From: Neostapfia colusana
Taxonomy: Eukaryota > Streptophyta > Magnoliopsida > Poales > Poaceae
NCBI GenBank assembly: GCA_030760725.1
Contig: JASWHV010000003.1
Coordinates: 58,542,517-58,606,516, forward strand
Length of the DNA stretch: 64,000 nt
Direction of reading: 5' to 3'
In this document: positions 54,323-64,000 of the stretch, in pieces
Position numbering within the stretch: position 1 is the first letter of the stretch
How the letters are laid out: the number at the start of each line of letters is the position of its first letter
Notes under the pieces: generated by a model
The model's input: only the letters and a program-made list of their open reading frames with translations
Told to the model about the DNA's origin: nothing
Databases searched by the model: none
Program-made: the position numbers and the translations under genes

Positions 54323-56584
54323 ATGGAGAAGTACTCCGCAAAACCTTGTGTGTTCAATGGCATCGATTTTCAGGTTTGGAAGGCGCGGATGGAGGCCTAC
54401 ATACAGGCGCAAGGCTTCGCCATATGGGAAAAGGTCTACCGGAACTTCGATGTACCACCCAACGATCAAGTTACGGCTGCGAACATGAGAGATGTTGACA
54501 ACAACAACAAGGCTCGCAACTTGATCATCCAAGGATTGACTCAAAGCGACTTCGACCGTGTTGCACACCTCCGATCTGCATATGATGTTTGGAAAGCTCT
54601 TTGTGACTACCATGAAGGATCCAATACGATCAAGGAGGTAAGGCAAGATATGTTCAAGAAAGAATACATGCGTTTTGAGATGCAACCCGGTGAGTCAATT
54701 GACGACCTTTTTGCTCGCTTTAATAAAATTCTCAGTAACTTGCGTAGTGTCAATGTTAACTTTTCAGATGCTGAAAATGCTAGACAATTGTTAGGAGCAT
54801 TAGATATGTCAATTTGGGAGATGAAAGTTACATCTATTCGTGAATCTACTGTCATGAGTTCTCTTACTTTAGACGTGCTTTATTCTAAATTAAAAACTCA
54901 TGAAATTGACATCATCTCTTGTAAAAACCCCAACAAGTCTATTGCATTTGTTTCGCAACGTGACATGTCTAGTTCTAGTAAATCATCATCTAGTGGTGCA
55001 CTCTCTTTGCTGTCCTCCCTAACCCTTGAACATATTGAAGAGTTTCCAGAGGAGGAGCTTGCACTCATCTCTACTCGGTTCTCAAAAGCATTGCAAAATG
55101 TGAGAACTAGAAGGAGAGGAAGCTCCGGACCTCAACGATGTTTTCAATGTGGTAAGACAGGACATTTTTGTACGGAGTGTCCTAACCTTTCAGGTCCGAC
55201 TTCACGTGAAGAAAAGCAAACAAGGCCGAAGAAATCGTTTGTAAATAATAAGAAGAAGAAAGATTTATCTATGCACAACATAGTGCATAGTATGATCTCT
55301 GCACTTCAAGATTTCGGCTCAAGTGATGTGGACACCGGTAGTGATGAAGATGAAGAAGCTATGGCAAATATGTGCTGCATGGCGAGCAAGTCAAGTTCAA
55401 GCTCCGAGGAGGCAGAACACAACAGCGACGATGAAGAGGTATGTCCCACTTGCGAAGAAATGTGTGATGCTATTTCTCGTGCCACTGTTATATTAAAGAA
55501 AAAGGATAAAAAACTTAGGAACAATGCTGTTAAAATTGAATCAATAGAATCTGAAATTAATCGTTTAAAAACTTTGATTCCTAGTGATGATTCTTGCTCC
55601 TCATGTGATTTGATTTATGAACAATTATCCTCTTTAAGAAGTGCACACGCATCTACACTTGATAAACTTGAACTTGAAATTGAAAAGAACAAAGATCTTG
55701 CTGCACTTAATGATAAAAATTTGAAAGATGCTTGTTGTTCTATAATTGATTTGCATTGTTCTTCATGTGATGATCTGAATAAGAAACTAAATGATGCTAT
55801 GAATGAGATTTCTATTTTGAACAATGCTTTACGTGTGCATGAAGTTAAATATTGTTCAAACTGCAAACTAAAAGGAAAAACTTCATGTGAAAACTGCTTT
55901 GATCTGTCCAATAAACTTGATGACATGCATAGGACACTAGATCGGTTTTTTAATGCAAATAAGAACCTAAACTTGCTGCTGAATTCTTCCAAGTCTTGTA
56001 ATGATAAAACTGGTTTAGGTTTTAATTCTCATGCTTATGCTAAGGCACACCCACCTAAAGTTGTAAAGTCATTAGGAAGCGGTTTGATTCAAACAGCTCC
56101 TAGACAAAAAGAGGTGATTTTCAAATCTGCAGGAGTACTGTCCCATTCGGGTTCTAATAAACGTGTTGCTTGCTCATCTAGACATGATAATAAGGTTATT
56201 TTTCATTGTACCTACTGTGGTAGAGATGGTCATGTCATGGATTTTTGTTATAGACTAGCTAAACACGATAAGAAACAACGAATACTTGCTAGATCACATA
56301 ACAACCAAGCAAAATCTGCTAGACCGAATGTTCGGAGCTTGCAACCTGCTGTAATGAGTCAAAAACTTGCTCCCGGACCTACTGTTTTTTGTGCTACATA
56401 TAACACATCTTCTAAGTCAGTAGTTGAGAACAAAAATTTTCGATGTTTGGCTCATAAACCTGCTGTACCTTCTCAGCTTTCGCGTGTTATTCCTGCTGGA
56501 CGTCGTGTGACTCAGTACTGGATTCCTAAAAGTCTTTTAACTAACCCCAGTATTGAGTCATCGACGTATTGTGCTGCTGTGTAG
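54323..56584 (+). CDS. gag: Copia-1 gag
   Basis: The open frame of 753 codons starts MEKYSAKPCVFNG. The capsid-like region (about residues 1-200) has the WKARMEAYIQ and YEWK-type blocks of the UBN2/retrotransposon gag family. A CCHC knuckle (CFQCGKTGHFCTEC, about 55138) binds RNA. An acidic stretch, a long coiled-coil-like Asp/Asn/Leu/Lys-rich region with paired cysteines, and a second knuckle (CTYCGRDGHVMDFC, about 56211) follow. Sirevirus gag proteins are known to be long with coiled coils. The frame ends at TAG 56582-56584, and the pol frame follows in the same phase. The capsid function is to package RNA into cytoplasmic particles. Confidence 0.9.
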   Translation: MEKYSAKPCVFNGIDFQVWKARMEAYIQAQGFAIWEKVYRNFDVPPNDQVTAANMRDVDNNNKARNLIIQGLTQSDFDRVAHLRSAYDVWKALCDYHEGSNTIKEVRQDMFKKEYMRFEMQPGESIDDLFARFNKILSNLRSVNVNFSDAENARQLLGALDMSIWEMKVTSIRESTVMSSLTLDVLYSKLKTHEIDIISCKNPNKSIAFVSQRDMSSSSKSSSSGALSLLSSLTLEHIEEFPEEELALISTRFSKALQNVRTRRRGSSGPQRCFQCGKTGHFCTECPNLSGPTSREEKQTRPKKSFVNNKKKKDLSMHNIVHSMISALQDFGSSDVDTGSDEDEEAMANMCCMASKSSSSSEEAEHNSDDEEVCPTCEEMCDAISRATVILKKKDKKLRNNAVKIESIESEINRLKTLIPSDDSCSSCDLIYEQLSSLRSAHASTLDKLELEIEKNKDLAALNDKNLKDACCSIIDLHCSSCDDLNKKLNDAMNEISILNNALRVHEVKYCSNCKLKGKTSCENCFDLSNKLDDMHRTLDRFFNANKNLNLLLNSSKSCNDKTGLGFNSHAYAKAHPPKVVKSLGSGLIQTAPRQKEVIFKSAGVLSHSGSNKRVACSSRHDNKVIFHCTYCGRDGHVMDFCYRLAKHDKKQRILARSHNNQAKSARPNVRSLQPAVMSQKLAPGPTVFCATYNTSSKSVVENKNFRCLAHKPAVPSQLSRVIPAGRRVTQYWIPKSLLTNPSIESSTYCAAV

Positions 56585-59500
56585 GTTTCACGTTTGAGGA
56601 AGGAGAACATTTGGATTGTGGATTCAGGTTGCTCACGCCACATGACCGGTAACAAAGAATGGTTCTCCTCTCTCTCTTTTGTGTCACGTGTAGAAAATGT
56701 TACTTTTGCCGATAACTCTTCTACTCCCATAATTGCTAAAGGTTCGGTTAGAGTAAACGATCTCTACACTTTGAAAGATGTGGCACTTGTTAAAAATTTG
56801 AAATACAACTTGCTTTCAGTTTCACAATTGCTAGATGAAAATCTAGAGGTTAGCTTTGCTAAAAATTGCTGCAAGGTTGTAGATTCAAAAGGTGAGCTTT
56901 TGTTTAACATGTCTAGGTTTGGAAGAGTTTTTAAAGCTAATTTTGATTTGTCAACTTCTAAGCATCGGTGTCTAGTTGCTAATGATACAAAGGATCTATA
57001 TTTTTGGCATCGTAGACTTGGTCACATAGGCTTTGATCATCTCACTCGTGTTAGTGCTCTCGATCGCATACGTGGGCTGCCGAAGCTTAAAAAGGACAAT
57101 GATATTGTGTGCTCTTCTTGTAGACATGCTAAGTTTGTTGCAGGTTTACATGCTCCTCTCACAATGACCATGACAGCTGAACCGGGACAACTTTTACATC
57201 TTGACACAGTAGGTCCGGCACGTGTTCAATCCTTCGGAGGTAAATGGTATGTGCTTGTGATTGTTGATGATTATTCCAGATATTCTTGGGTTTATTTTAT
57301 GGCATCTAAAAATGAATCTTTTAGTCATTTTAGAACTTTATTTCTTAGATTATCTATTGATCACCCAGGATCATTAAAAGCAATTAGAAGTGATAACGGA
57401 ACTGAATTTAAAAACCAATCCTTTGATCACTTTTGTGCTGAAAATGGAATAGATCATCAATACTCTTCACCCTATGTAACACAACAAAATGGTGTCGTAG
57501 AAAGAAAGAACAGGACCTTAGTTGAGATGGCTAGGACTATGCTTGATGAATATCAAACTCCTAGGAAATTTTTGGCTGATGCAATTGCAACCACTTGTTA
57601 TGTCTCAAATCGTGTTTTCTTGCGTGCTAAGCTTGGAAAAACCCCATATGAGCTCCGATTTGGACATAGGCCTAGTGTTACACACTTTAGGGTTTTTGGT
57701 TGCAAATGCTTTGTTAAGAAACATGGTAATCTTGATAAATTTGAAGCTAGATCTGTTGATGGCATGTTTCTTGGTTATCCATCTCATACTAGAGGCTACC
57801 GTGTGCTTTTACTTGACACTAACAAAATTGTGGAGACTTGTGAGGTTTCTTTTGATGAAGCTAGCCCAAGTACTAGCTCCGATATTGCAGGTCCGGATCC
57901 ATATCCGCAGGGGGAGAGTATTTTTATTGAAGAAGATGAAGAAGTGGTGCTGCTGCCCGAAAACTCGGAAGTAAATAACGATCAAGCTGCTGATTTTGCA
58001 CCACAACCAGTACCAACAGTCACTACTGCTGGTTCGGACCTTCCTCAATCAACAAGCTCTCCTAATCAAAGGTCCGAACATGAAGAAGAAGGTGATTGTG
58101 AAGTGTCTACTCCCCTCCGAGTACTCAAAAGTCATCCTCCACAACAAATCATTGGAAGCTTGCATGAACGAGTCACTCGGTCCAGGTTTTGCGATCCAAA
58201 CTCTCATGCTCATTCTGCTTTTGTTGCTTCTTTTGAACCTAAGGATATATCACACGCACTCACTAATGAATCTTGGATTAATGCCATGCAAGAAGAGTTA
58301 GAAAATTTTGAAAGAAATAATGTTTGGAAACTTGTACCTCCACCTCAAGGTCACACATTAATTGGAACTAAATGGGTATTTAAAAATAAGCAAAGTGAGG
58401 ATGGGGTTGTGGTTAGGAATAAAGCTAGGTTGGTTGCTCAAGGTTTCACTCAAATTGAAGGTCTAGATTTTGATGAAACATTTGCTCCTGTTGCTAGATT
58501 AGAAGCTATAAGAATTTTATTAGCATTTGCTGCATCTAAAGGTTTCAAGTTATATCAAATGGATGTTAAAAGTGATTTTATTAATGGCTACATAGAGGAG
58601 GAGGTTTATGTTAAGCAGCCACCGGGTTTTGAAAATCCAAATTTTCCTAATCATGTTTACAAACTGTCCAAAGCCTTGTACGGTCTAAAACAAGCCCCTA
58701 GAGTATGGTATGATAGGTTAAAAACATTCTTAGTTAAAAAGGGGTTACCATGGGCAAGGTTGATAAAACTCTTTTTGTACTTAAGCATGGCAATGACTCA
58801 TTATTCGTTCAAGTGTATGTGGATGATATTATCTTTGGTTGTGCTTCTCATGATCTCGTGTCTAAGTTTTCAGCTATGATGAGTTCAGAATTTGAGATGA
58901 GTATGATGGGAGAACTCACATACTTTTTGGGGCTGCAAATCAAGCAAACAAAAGAAGGAACTTTTGTGCATCAAACTAAGTATACAAAGGACCTTATTAA
59001 GCGCTTCAACATGGACAAATGCAAGCCTCTTCGGACACCAATGGGAATAGCAACAACACTTGAACTTGACGAAGATTGTGACCCGGTCGATAAAAAAGAA
59101 TACAGAAGTATGATTGGATCACTTTTGTATCTCACGGCGTCAAGACCGGACATACAATTCAGCGTATGTCTTTGTGCACGTTTTCAAGCTTCTCCACGTG
59201 CTTCACATCGCCAAGCCATCAAAAGGATTCGCAGGTACCTACATGGAACTCAAGAATTTGGCATTTTCCTTCCTTCTTCCTCAACCGTTTCTTTGAAAGC
59301 TTTTTCGGATGTTGATTTTGGGAGTTGTAGGATTGATAGGAAAAGTACTTCGGGTGCTTGTCATTTTCTTGGTAATTCACTTGTTGCTTGGTCCTCTAGA
59401 AAACAAAGTTCAGTTGCACAATCCACGGTCGAATCTGAATATGTAGCTGCGGCTAGCGCTTGCTCACAAATTCTTTGGATTGTTCAAACACTTAAGGACT

Positions 59501-59769
59501 ATGGGGTTGATTTAGATAGTGTTCCACTGTTTTGTGATAACACTAGTGCAATTTGTATTGCTAAAAACCCCGTGAAACACTCTAGAACTAAGCACATTGA
59601 CATTAGGTATCACTTTCTTCGTGATAATATTGAAAAAGGAAACATTGTGCTTCACCATGTCGATACCGAACAACAGTTGGCTGATATTTTTACAAAATCT
59701 TTGGATTTCACTCGTTTTTGTTTCATTCGTAGTGAAATAGGGGTTATGCATCCTCATGGCTTAAATTGA
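56585..59769 (+). pseudogene. pol: Copia-1 pol: protease, integrase, RT, RNase H, with a frameshift
   Basis: Directly after the TAG the same frame gives the protease (WIVDSGCSRHMTGNK, about 56610). Integrase has the HHCC finger (HRRLGHIGF...CSSCRHAKF, about 57010-57130) and the D, D, E catalytic blocks HLDTVGPA, IRSDNGTEF and NGVVERKNRT. RT shows FAPVARLEAIRIL and MDVKSDFING. Near 58743 a base appears to be missing in the GGGGTTACC stretch, which shifts the frame so the first frame ends at 58879. The correct frame resumes by 58750 with VYVDDIIFG and RNase H (SDVDFGSC, SQSTVESEYVAAAS, DNTSAI), and ends at 59769 after ADIFTKSLDFTRF. All domains are present, but the single frameshift inside RT disables the enzyme. 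Confidence 0.92.
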
Positions 59770-60753
59770 GGGGGAGTTTTTGAAACTTTGAAAGTATATG
59801 TGTGAATCTGAAACTAAAATAATATGAGCATAGTATTTCATACATATATGACTTTGTGATTCCTTTTACAGGCTGAAAGTTCTTATTACATTACTCATGT
59901 TATACATTTTGTAGTTTTTGCCATGACTAGTAACTGGAATAATTACTTACACTAAATCTGGTCATGATCGAACTTTCTTGCTGTTTTGAACTTGTTGCGT
60001 GCTCACAAGTGCTTTTAATCATATAAAATTAATCAAGTGATCAGCTCACATGTTGAGTTTTCAAATAAAAAATTGAGAAAAGATCAAGAGAATATGCATG
60101 CATCGCACTTCTTCTTTTGAGATTGCTTATCATTGCACTAAGATTTTAACTTGGAAGGAATTGTGTATGACTAAAACCATGTCCTTAAGCTTCTGATTGT
60201 CAAATGACATAGGCTTGGCTTGGTTGGTTAGAATAAGGATGATGCGGCATATAATCTCTTGCAAATATCATATGATCAACTTTGTGCCTTAAATGATTAT
60301 GAATAATAAAAATGCAGCAACAAGTGTCATGTTTTCAGGTTTTGAAATAGTTGAGTAAGGGAGATCATGACTTGCTTAAACTGAAAAATACATTTGATCT
60401 CTAGCATGGCTTACACTACTTTATGTATCTCATTGATGTGATAGTGTAAGTAACCTGATAGTATGACTTGGATGAGCTTTGTTTTGTATGTATATGTTAT
60501 AGTATGCTCATAACATTTAAAAATTTCTCTTTTGAACCTTGCTGAATACATTGTCAAAGGGGGAGAAATATGTATAAGGAGAGATTTTTTTACACTTTGC
60601 ATATGTTATACACTTTCTTCCTTCTCTGATTTTAAAAAATGGGGAGAAATTAATAAAGGGGGAGAAATGAGTTTTCAAATCTTTTCAAAACTTTTCAAAA
60701 GCCAATGCTCGGATTTTAATTGGTGTTGCCAATGCATTCATCAAGGGGGAGAT
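59770..60753 (+). other. Copia-1 3' internal region with several polypurine tracts
   Basis: GGGGGAG tracts occur at about 59770, 60557, 60660 and, next to the LTR, 60744-60753. No envelope-like ORF is seen. Repeated polypurine tracts ahead of the 3' LTR are described for Sireviruses. Confidence 0.75.
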
Positions 60754-62356
60754 TGTGAGACCTATGTGTGCTGAATACATTGGCAATTAGGATAAAAGTT
60801 AGCATTAACATTCAATGTTTTGAATATTGCCAAAACATTCTTCTGTGGCAAGGTCCGACAAGTTCTTTGTTAGATCCGCCAAGTGTTGGCAAGGTCCGAT
60901 GCAAGGTCCGGAGAGCTTCTGTGAGGTCCGGAGCTTGTTTTTAGGGAGCTCCCGTGAAGTTCAACTCGTAGAACTGCAGTGTCTTGTTTTTGCTTTTAAC
61001 TCGCAATGTTTCAAACTTGCTTTATGGGAAGGTTTGCTTAGTATTAATTTGCTAAGTTTTTGGTGTGTTTTGGCGGTTATGGCTGTTATCATTTGATATG
61101 GTTTGCAACATGCTTATGTGACGTGCTCATGTAAGGTGTTGTGGTTTTTGAACTAACGTGAGTCAAGTCGAGGACTTGTGCTTGGAAGAATTGGTTGTTT
61201 ATTCATGTGCAGGTGTTGCTTGAGTTCAAGACATGGCTGGTGACGGGATCCTTGGACTAGTCTCAGGGAGGAGATGAGGTTCCAACAACCAAGTTCGGGA
61301 GGAGCTGTGGTTGAGTTGATCGGGAGGTCGCGCTACATGTTTGGATCAAGGGCAGTGCATATGAAGGTTGCGTGTACGTCGTTAGAAGGTGTTTGCATGT
61401 GTGCAAGGAGTGCATGGACGTGGCAACATTGTTCCAAGGCGTGATGAAGAGAAGTGGACGTAAAGAATTGGTCGGAAAGGTCCAACCGACTAGGTTATGG
61501 ACTCAGGCTGCGGCTGAGTCGTGTTTGACTCAAATATGGAAAGTTTTGAGTTTGTTATGATAGGATTTTGTGTGGGTCACGAATTTGAGTTGTTTTAGGA
61601 ATGTTTGGGACGTTCCTAAGGTGTTTGGAAGTCTTAAGATTGCTTCTATCTGCGTATAGAAGAGTCTTGAGCAGTATTGGAAAGTTACAGTTTGAATCCA
61701 AGTAGGAGTAGGAGTCCTAGTTTGAATTGGATTCGCCATAGAGCTGGTTATATAAGAAAGAGAGGCCAGAGCTCATGGTGCACGACTTTTGGCTGTTCCT
61801 CTTGTATTTCTATTGAATAAAGTTCATAGTTTCGAGGAGCTTTTGTGCCTTGTTCGTCCGACTTGTTTTTTGTCAAGTCTTTTTCACCGAGTTTCTGGAC
61901 AGACCGACGTTGCTTCGGTGTTTCGTTCATAACTCGAGTTTTACAGATCCGACTGACGTGATTCTTTTTGGGTTGTCGTCACAACTCAATTATATATCAT
62001 CTGTAAAATTTTCACGAGCTTCAGATCTGTAGTTTTTGAGATACACGAGTTTCTTTGCAGCGTTGCAGATCTGTTTTATATCGGGTAGAACAGATTGATC
62101 TTCGTTTAATGTTTTGATCGTATCTCAAGTTTTACTTCGTGTTTTCAAGTGATTCTTGTTGCATTAGATCCGTGACTTGATTCTATACCTCTCTACTTGA
62201 TTTGTCATGGTTGAACACGTTTGAAAACACTTGTACACATGGTTTCTTTAACCGATTGATTTTTTGTTGAGGGGTTTTTGTTGTTTCCGCTGCGAAAAGT
62301 TTTAATCTACCATTCACCCCCCTCTGGTAGCTTTTCACGTGCTCTTCGATCCTACA
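60754..62356 (+). repeat. 3' LTR of Copia-1
   Basis: 1603 bp, nearly identical to the 5' LTR apart from scattered substitutions and a 3-bp GTA indel near 61707. Confidence 0.95.
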
Positions 62357-62361
62357 AAAGC

Positions 62362-63977
62362 AGTCCCGGGCTGATGCGTCGGGGGGAGCTTCTGGAGCGT
62401 CCCCTGCTCCGCCAGTCCAGGCGACTGCGGAGCGGCCGTCAGTGATGACGGCGGGCTCTGGGAGTCCTACCCCGGCTCGGAAGTAGGGGTTCAGAGCCCG
62501 CTGGAGTGTTCACGCTTCCCAGCCGTCCCCGACTGGCGGGGAGTCTGCGTCGTTGCGCTCGGAAACCGGGACAGCTGCCGCGGCCCCCAAGCCAGCGCGA
62601 GTTTCTCCTGTTCCGGTGTGCCCGGATTCCGCGGCGGCGTCATCTCTTCCTGCCGAGACGGCTGCGGCGGCCCCCAGGCCAGCGCAGGTCGACCCTGCAC
62701 CAGGCAGCCCGGCTTCTATTTCAGCGTCGGCTTCCCCCGCTCGTCCCTCTCCACAGGTCAAGAAGCCAGAAGCTAAAGAGAGTTCGGCGGGTTCGGCTGC
62801 CGGAGCTCCGGCGCCAGCCTCTCCTGACAGGCGTCTCGTCCCGATCGCTGGTGCATCGACTTCTCTTGAGGATGATGTGATGGAGGATATTGGGGGCGCT
62901 GCTCCGGCCTCTGCTGCAACACTGGCCCTGGCGGATGCCTTTGCGCTCGCCCAAGCGAGCGTCCGGCAGGTCTTGGCCGCACTTGGTCGCGAGCGGGAGG
63001 AGCATACGGTTGAAAGGGATCGCCTCCTCACCTGGGGGAACCTTTTGCGGGAGCGGACCGTGAAGGTCAAGGGCGAGCTCGACTCCATACAGGAGTTGCT
63101 TGACTTCAGGGAAGCGCTCCTCGACCTGCTGAAGCGGTCTGTCGACCGCCTGGACGCCGAAACGCGGCGGATCAACAGGGAGGCCCTTGAGGCACACGCC
63201 TGGGCCGAGGAGAGCCTCTCTGCCGCGGAGGAGATACGACATCTGTTGGAGCGCCGTAAACTCGCCGTTGAGGACCGGGAAAGTTCCACGGCAGCCGAGG
63301 CGGAGAGGGTCACTGCGCAGCTGGCGGCGGGCGAGGACGACCTGCGAGCTCGGACCAAGGAGCTAGAGGCCCAGAAGGCAGACATCGCCATGAGGGAGGA
63401 GCAGGTCTCCTGCGAACGCCAGGCGATCCTTGATCGGGAGTTGGCTGCCGACTTTAGGGCTTCTGAGTTGGAGCGGCTCGCCAAGACTCTCCGCCTTCGG
63501 GAAAGCTCCCTGGCGGCCAAGGCGAAAGAATTCTCCGAGAGAAACCAAGACGCCCTGCAGGCAGCCCGCCACGAGGTAGAGGAGCTCTCGGCCTTGCGGT
63601 CCTCCGAGGCGCATGCGGTCTCAAGCTTCGTCAATCGGGCGGGGTCCACCCTGATCCCCCTTGGCTTCAGTCCGGTGAGGGCAGCGGCTCCTGCTTTGAA
63701 GGTGGCGGAGGAGATCCCCACGCTGGAGTCGATCGGCGCCAAGCTGGACAGGCTAGACTCGGTGGTCGCCAGTGAGCTTGAGGCCGAGGGACGAGGCCTG
63801 GCCTTAGAGGTCGCCACACATGTGCTGGCATGCTTCAGGAGCCGGGACCCTTCTTTCTCCCTGGAGCCAGCGAGAGAGGGCCCTGCCACGGAGCGGGAGG
63901 AGATTGCCAGGGCTGAAGTCGGGGACGTGGCCGCCCTTGTAGCCGCTAGGTTCCGGCGTGAAGCAGGAGGACCCTAG
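62362..63977 (+). pseudogene. Antisense accessory ORF of H2, main part (coiled-coil protein)
   Basis: Continues the frame begun at 52524. One TAG at 62484-62486 interrupts it, after which the frame is open to the stop at 63975-63977. Features in order: Pro/Ala/Ser-rich low-complexity region (to about 62810), SPDRRLVPIAGASTS with DDVMEDIGG, a long coiled coil (about 62940-63560, dense in Glu, Arg, Leu), then LIPLGFSPVR, IPTLESIGAKLDRLDSV and CFRSRDPSFSLEP. The last parts match the H1 copy closely. It resembles proteins often annotated as putative gypsy-type transposon proteins in grasses. Role unknown; an accessory function in the retroelement life cycle is inference. Because both elements keep most of the coding capacity, the ORF may have been under selection. 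Confidence 0.7.
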
Positions 63978-64000
63978 GACTTGCTTCTCCCTTTTTATCG

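Larger units (their letters stand above)
52660..62356 (+). mobile_element. Copia-1: full-length Sirevirus-like Copia retrotransposon
   Basis: Two long LTRs (52660-54261 and 60754-62356) begin TGTGAGACC and end GATCCTACA, flanked by a perfect duplication AAAGC (52655-52659 and 62357-62361). The Met-tRNA primer site TGGTATCAGAGC is at 54264-54275. Gag and pol follow in Copia order. About 1 kb separates the pol stop from the 3' LTR and contains several GGGGGAGA tracts, a feature of Sireviruses. By eye the LTRs differ at some 30-40 positions (about 2%), so insertion is fairly recent. The total is 9697 bp. Confidence 0.95.
50947..64000 (-). mobile_element. Gypsy element H2: 3' LTR and 3' internal region, carrying Copia-1
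   Basis: The 3' LTR (50947-52032) is joined at its TGTCGGTACC end to internal sequence preceded by GGGGGCCAC on the minus strand. The internal region holds the antisense accessory ORF (52524 onward), split by Copia-1. The 5' part of H2 lies beyond the right window edge, so orientation rests on the LTR/polypurine context and the parallel with H1. The base before the LTR end is inside the H1 integrase, so H2 inserted into H1. Confidence 0.7.

Noticed and set aside
62510..63889. A 459-codon open frame on the minus strand opposite the accessory ORF of H2.
   Set aside because: It is the shadow of a GC-rich coding frame; the plus frame has the conserved blocks shared with H1, while the minus translation is Ser/Arg/Ala-rich without motifs.

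Overview
This is plant nuclear DNA, most likely from a grass (Poaceae). The basis is a cluster of two-exon tau-class glutathione S-transferase (GST) genes with GC-rich exons, set in nested CACTA (En/Spm-type) transposons, Sirevirus-like and short-LTR Copia elements, large solo LTRs and Gypsy elements carrying an antisense accessory ORF. The genus cannot be fixed from sequence alone; a panicoid grass is a guess. Almost everything outside the GST genes is transposon, and most coding regions are broken.

Layout. 1-2274: 5' end of a CACTA element (CACTA-A, minus) cut into an LTR relic with tandem CACGTGGC boxes. 2275-12287: a related solo LTR split at its TATA region by CACTA-B (3162-11935, target duplication ACT). 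12288-21654: GST cluster with GST-1 (nonsense codon), a small relic, GST-2 (the only intact copy, 15636-16472) and GST-3, whose first exon is split by CACTA-C (17439-20158, duplication AAT). 21655-33066: a solo LTR (duplication GCTAG) split by CACTA-D (22211-31692, duplication TTC). CACTA-D carries a captured antisense fragment of an ACR2/CDC25-like arsenate reductase gene. 34881-43123: an older Copia element on the minus strand (duplication ATAGA) split by a 3.2-kb solo LTR (36626-39799, duplication GCGTC). 43129-44996: two more GST relics, the second cut by another LTR of the same family (44997-47123). 47396-50946: 3' part of a Gypsy element on the minus strand, with an antisense coiled-coil ORF. 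50947-64000: a second Gypsy element of the same LTR family inserted in the integrase of the first. Its antisense ORF is split by a full-length 9.7-kb Sirevirus-like Copia element (52660-62356, duplication AAAGC).

How it works together. The GST genes would encode cytosolic glutathione-conjugating enzymes. At least six copies or relics arose by local duplication and were then eroded by stop codons, small deletions and insertions. Five of the six copies share a 16-bp dyad (GCRTCA-N4-TGAYGC), usually with a TGACG half-site, ahead of the start codon; I do not see it near the intact GST-2. The three CACTA elements with both ends visible share gene structure and a 3' stem-loop but have three different subterminal repeat types around the same ACGACGG core. 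None of the transposases seen here reads through, so any movement would need a helper elsewhere. Boundaries below are by-eye alignments; target duplications were read directly from the sequence.
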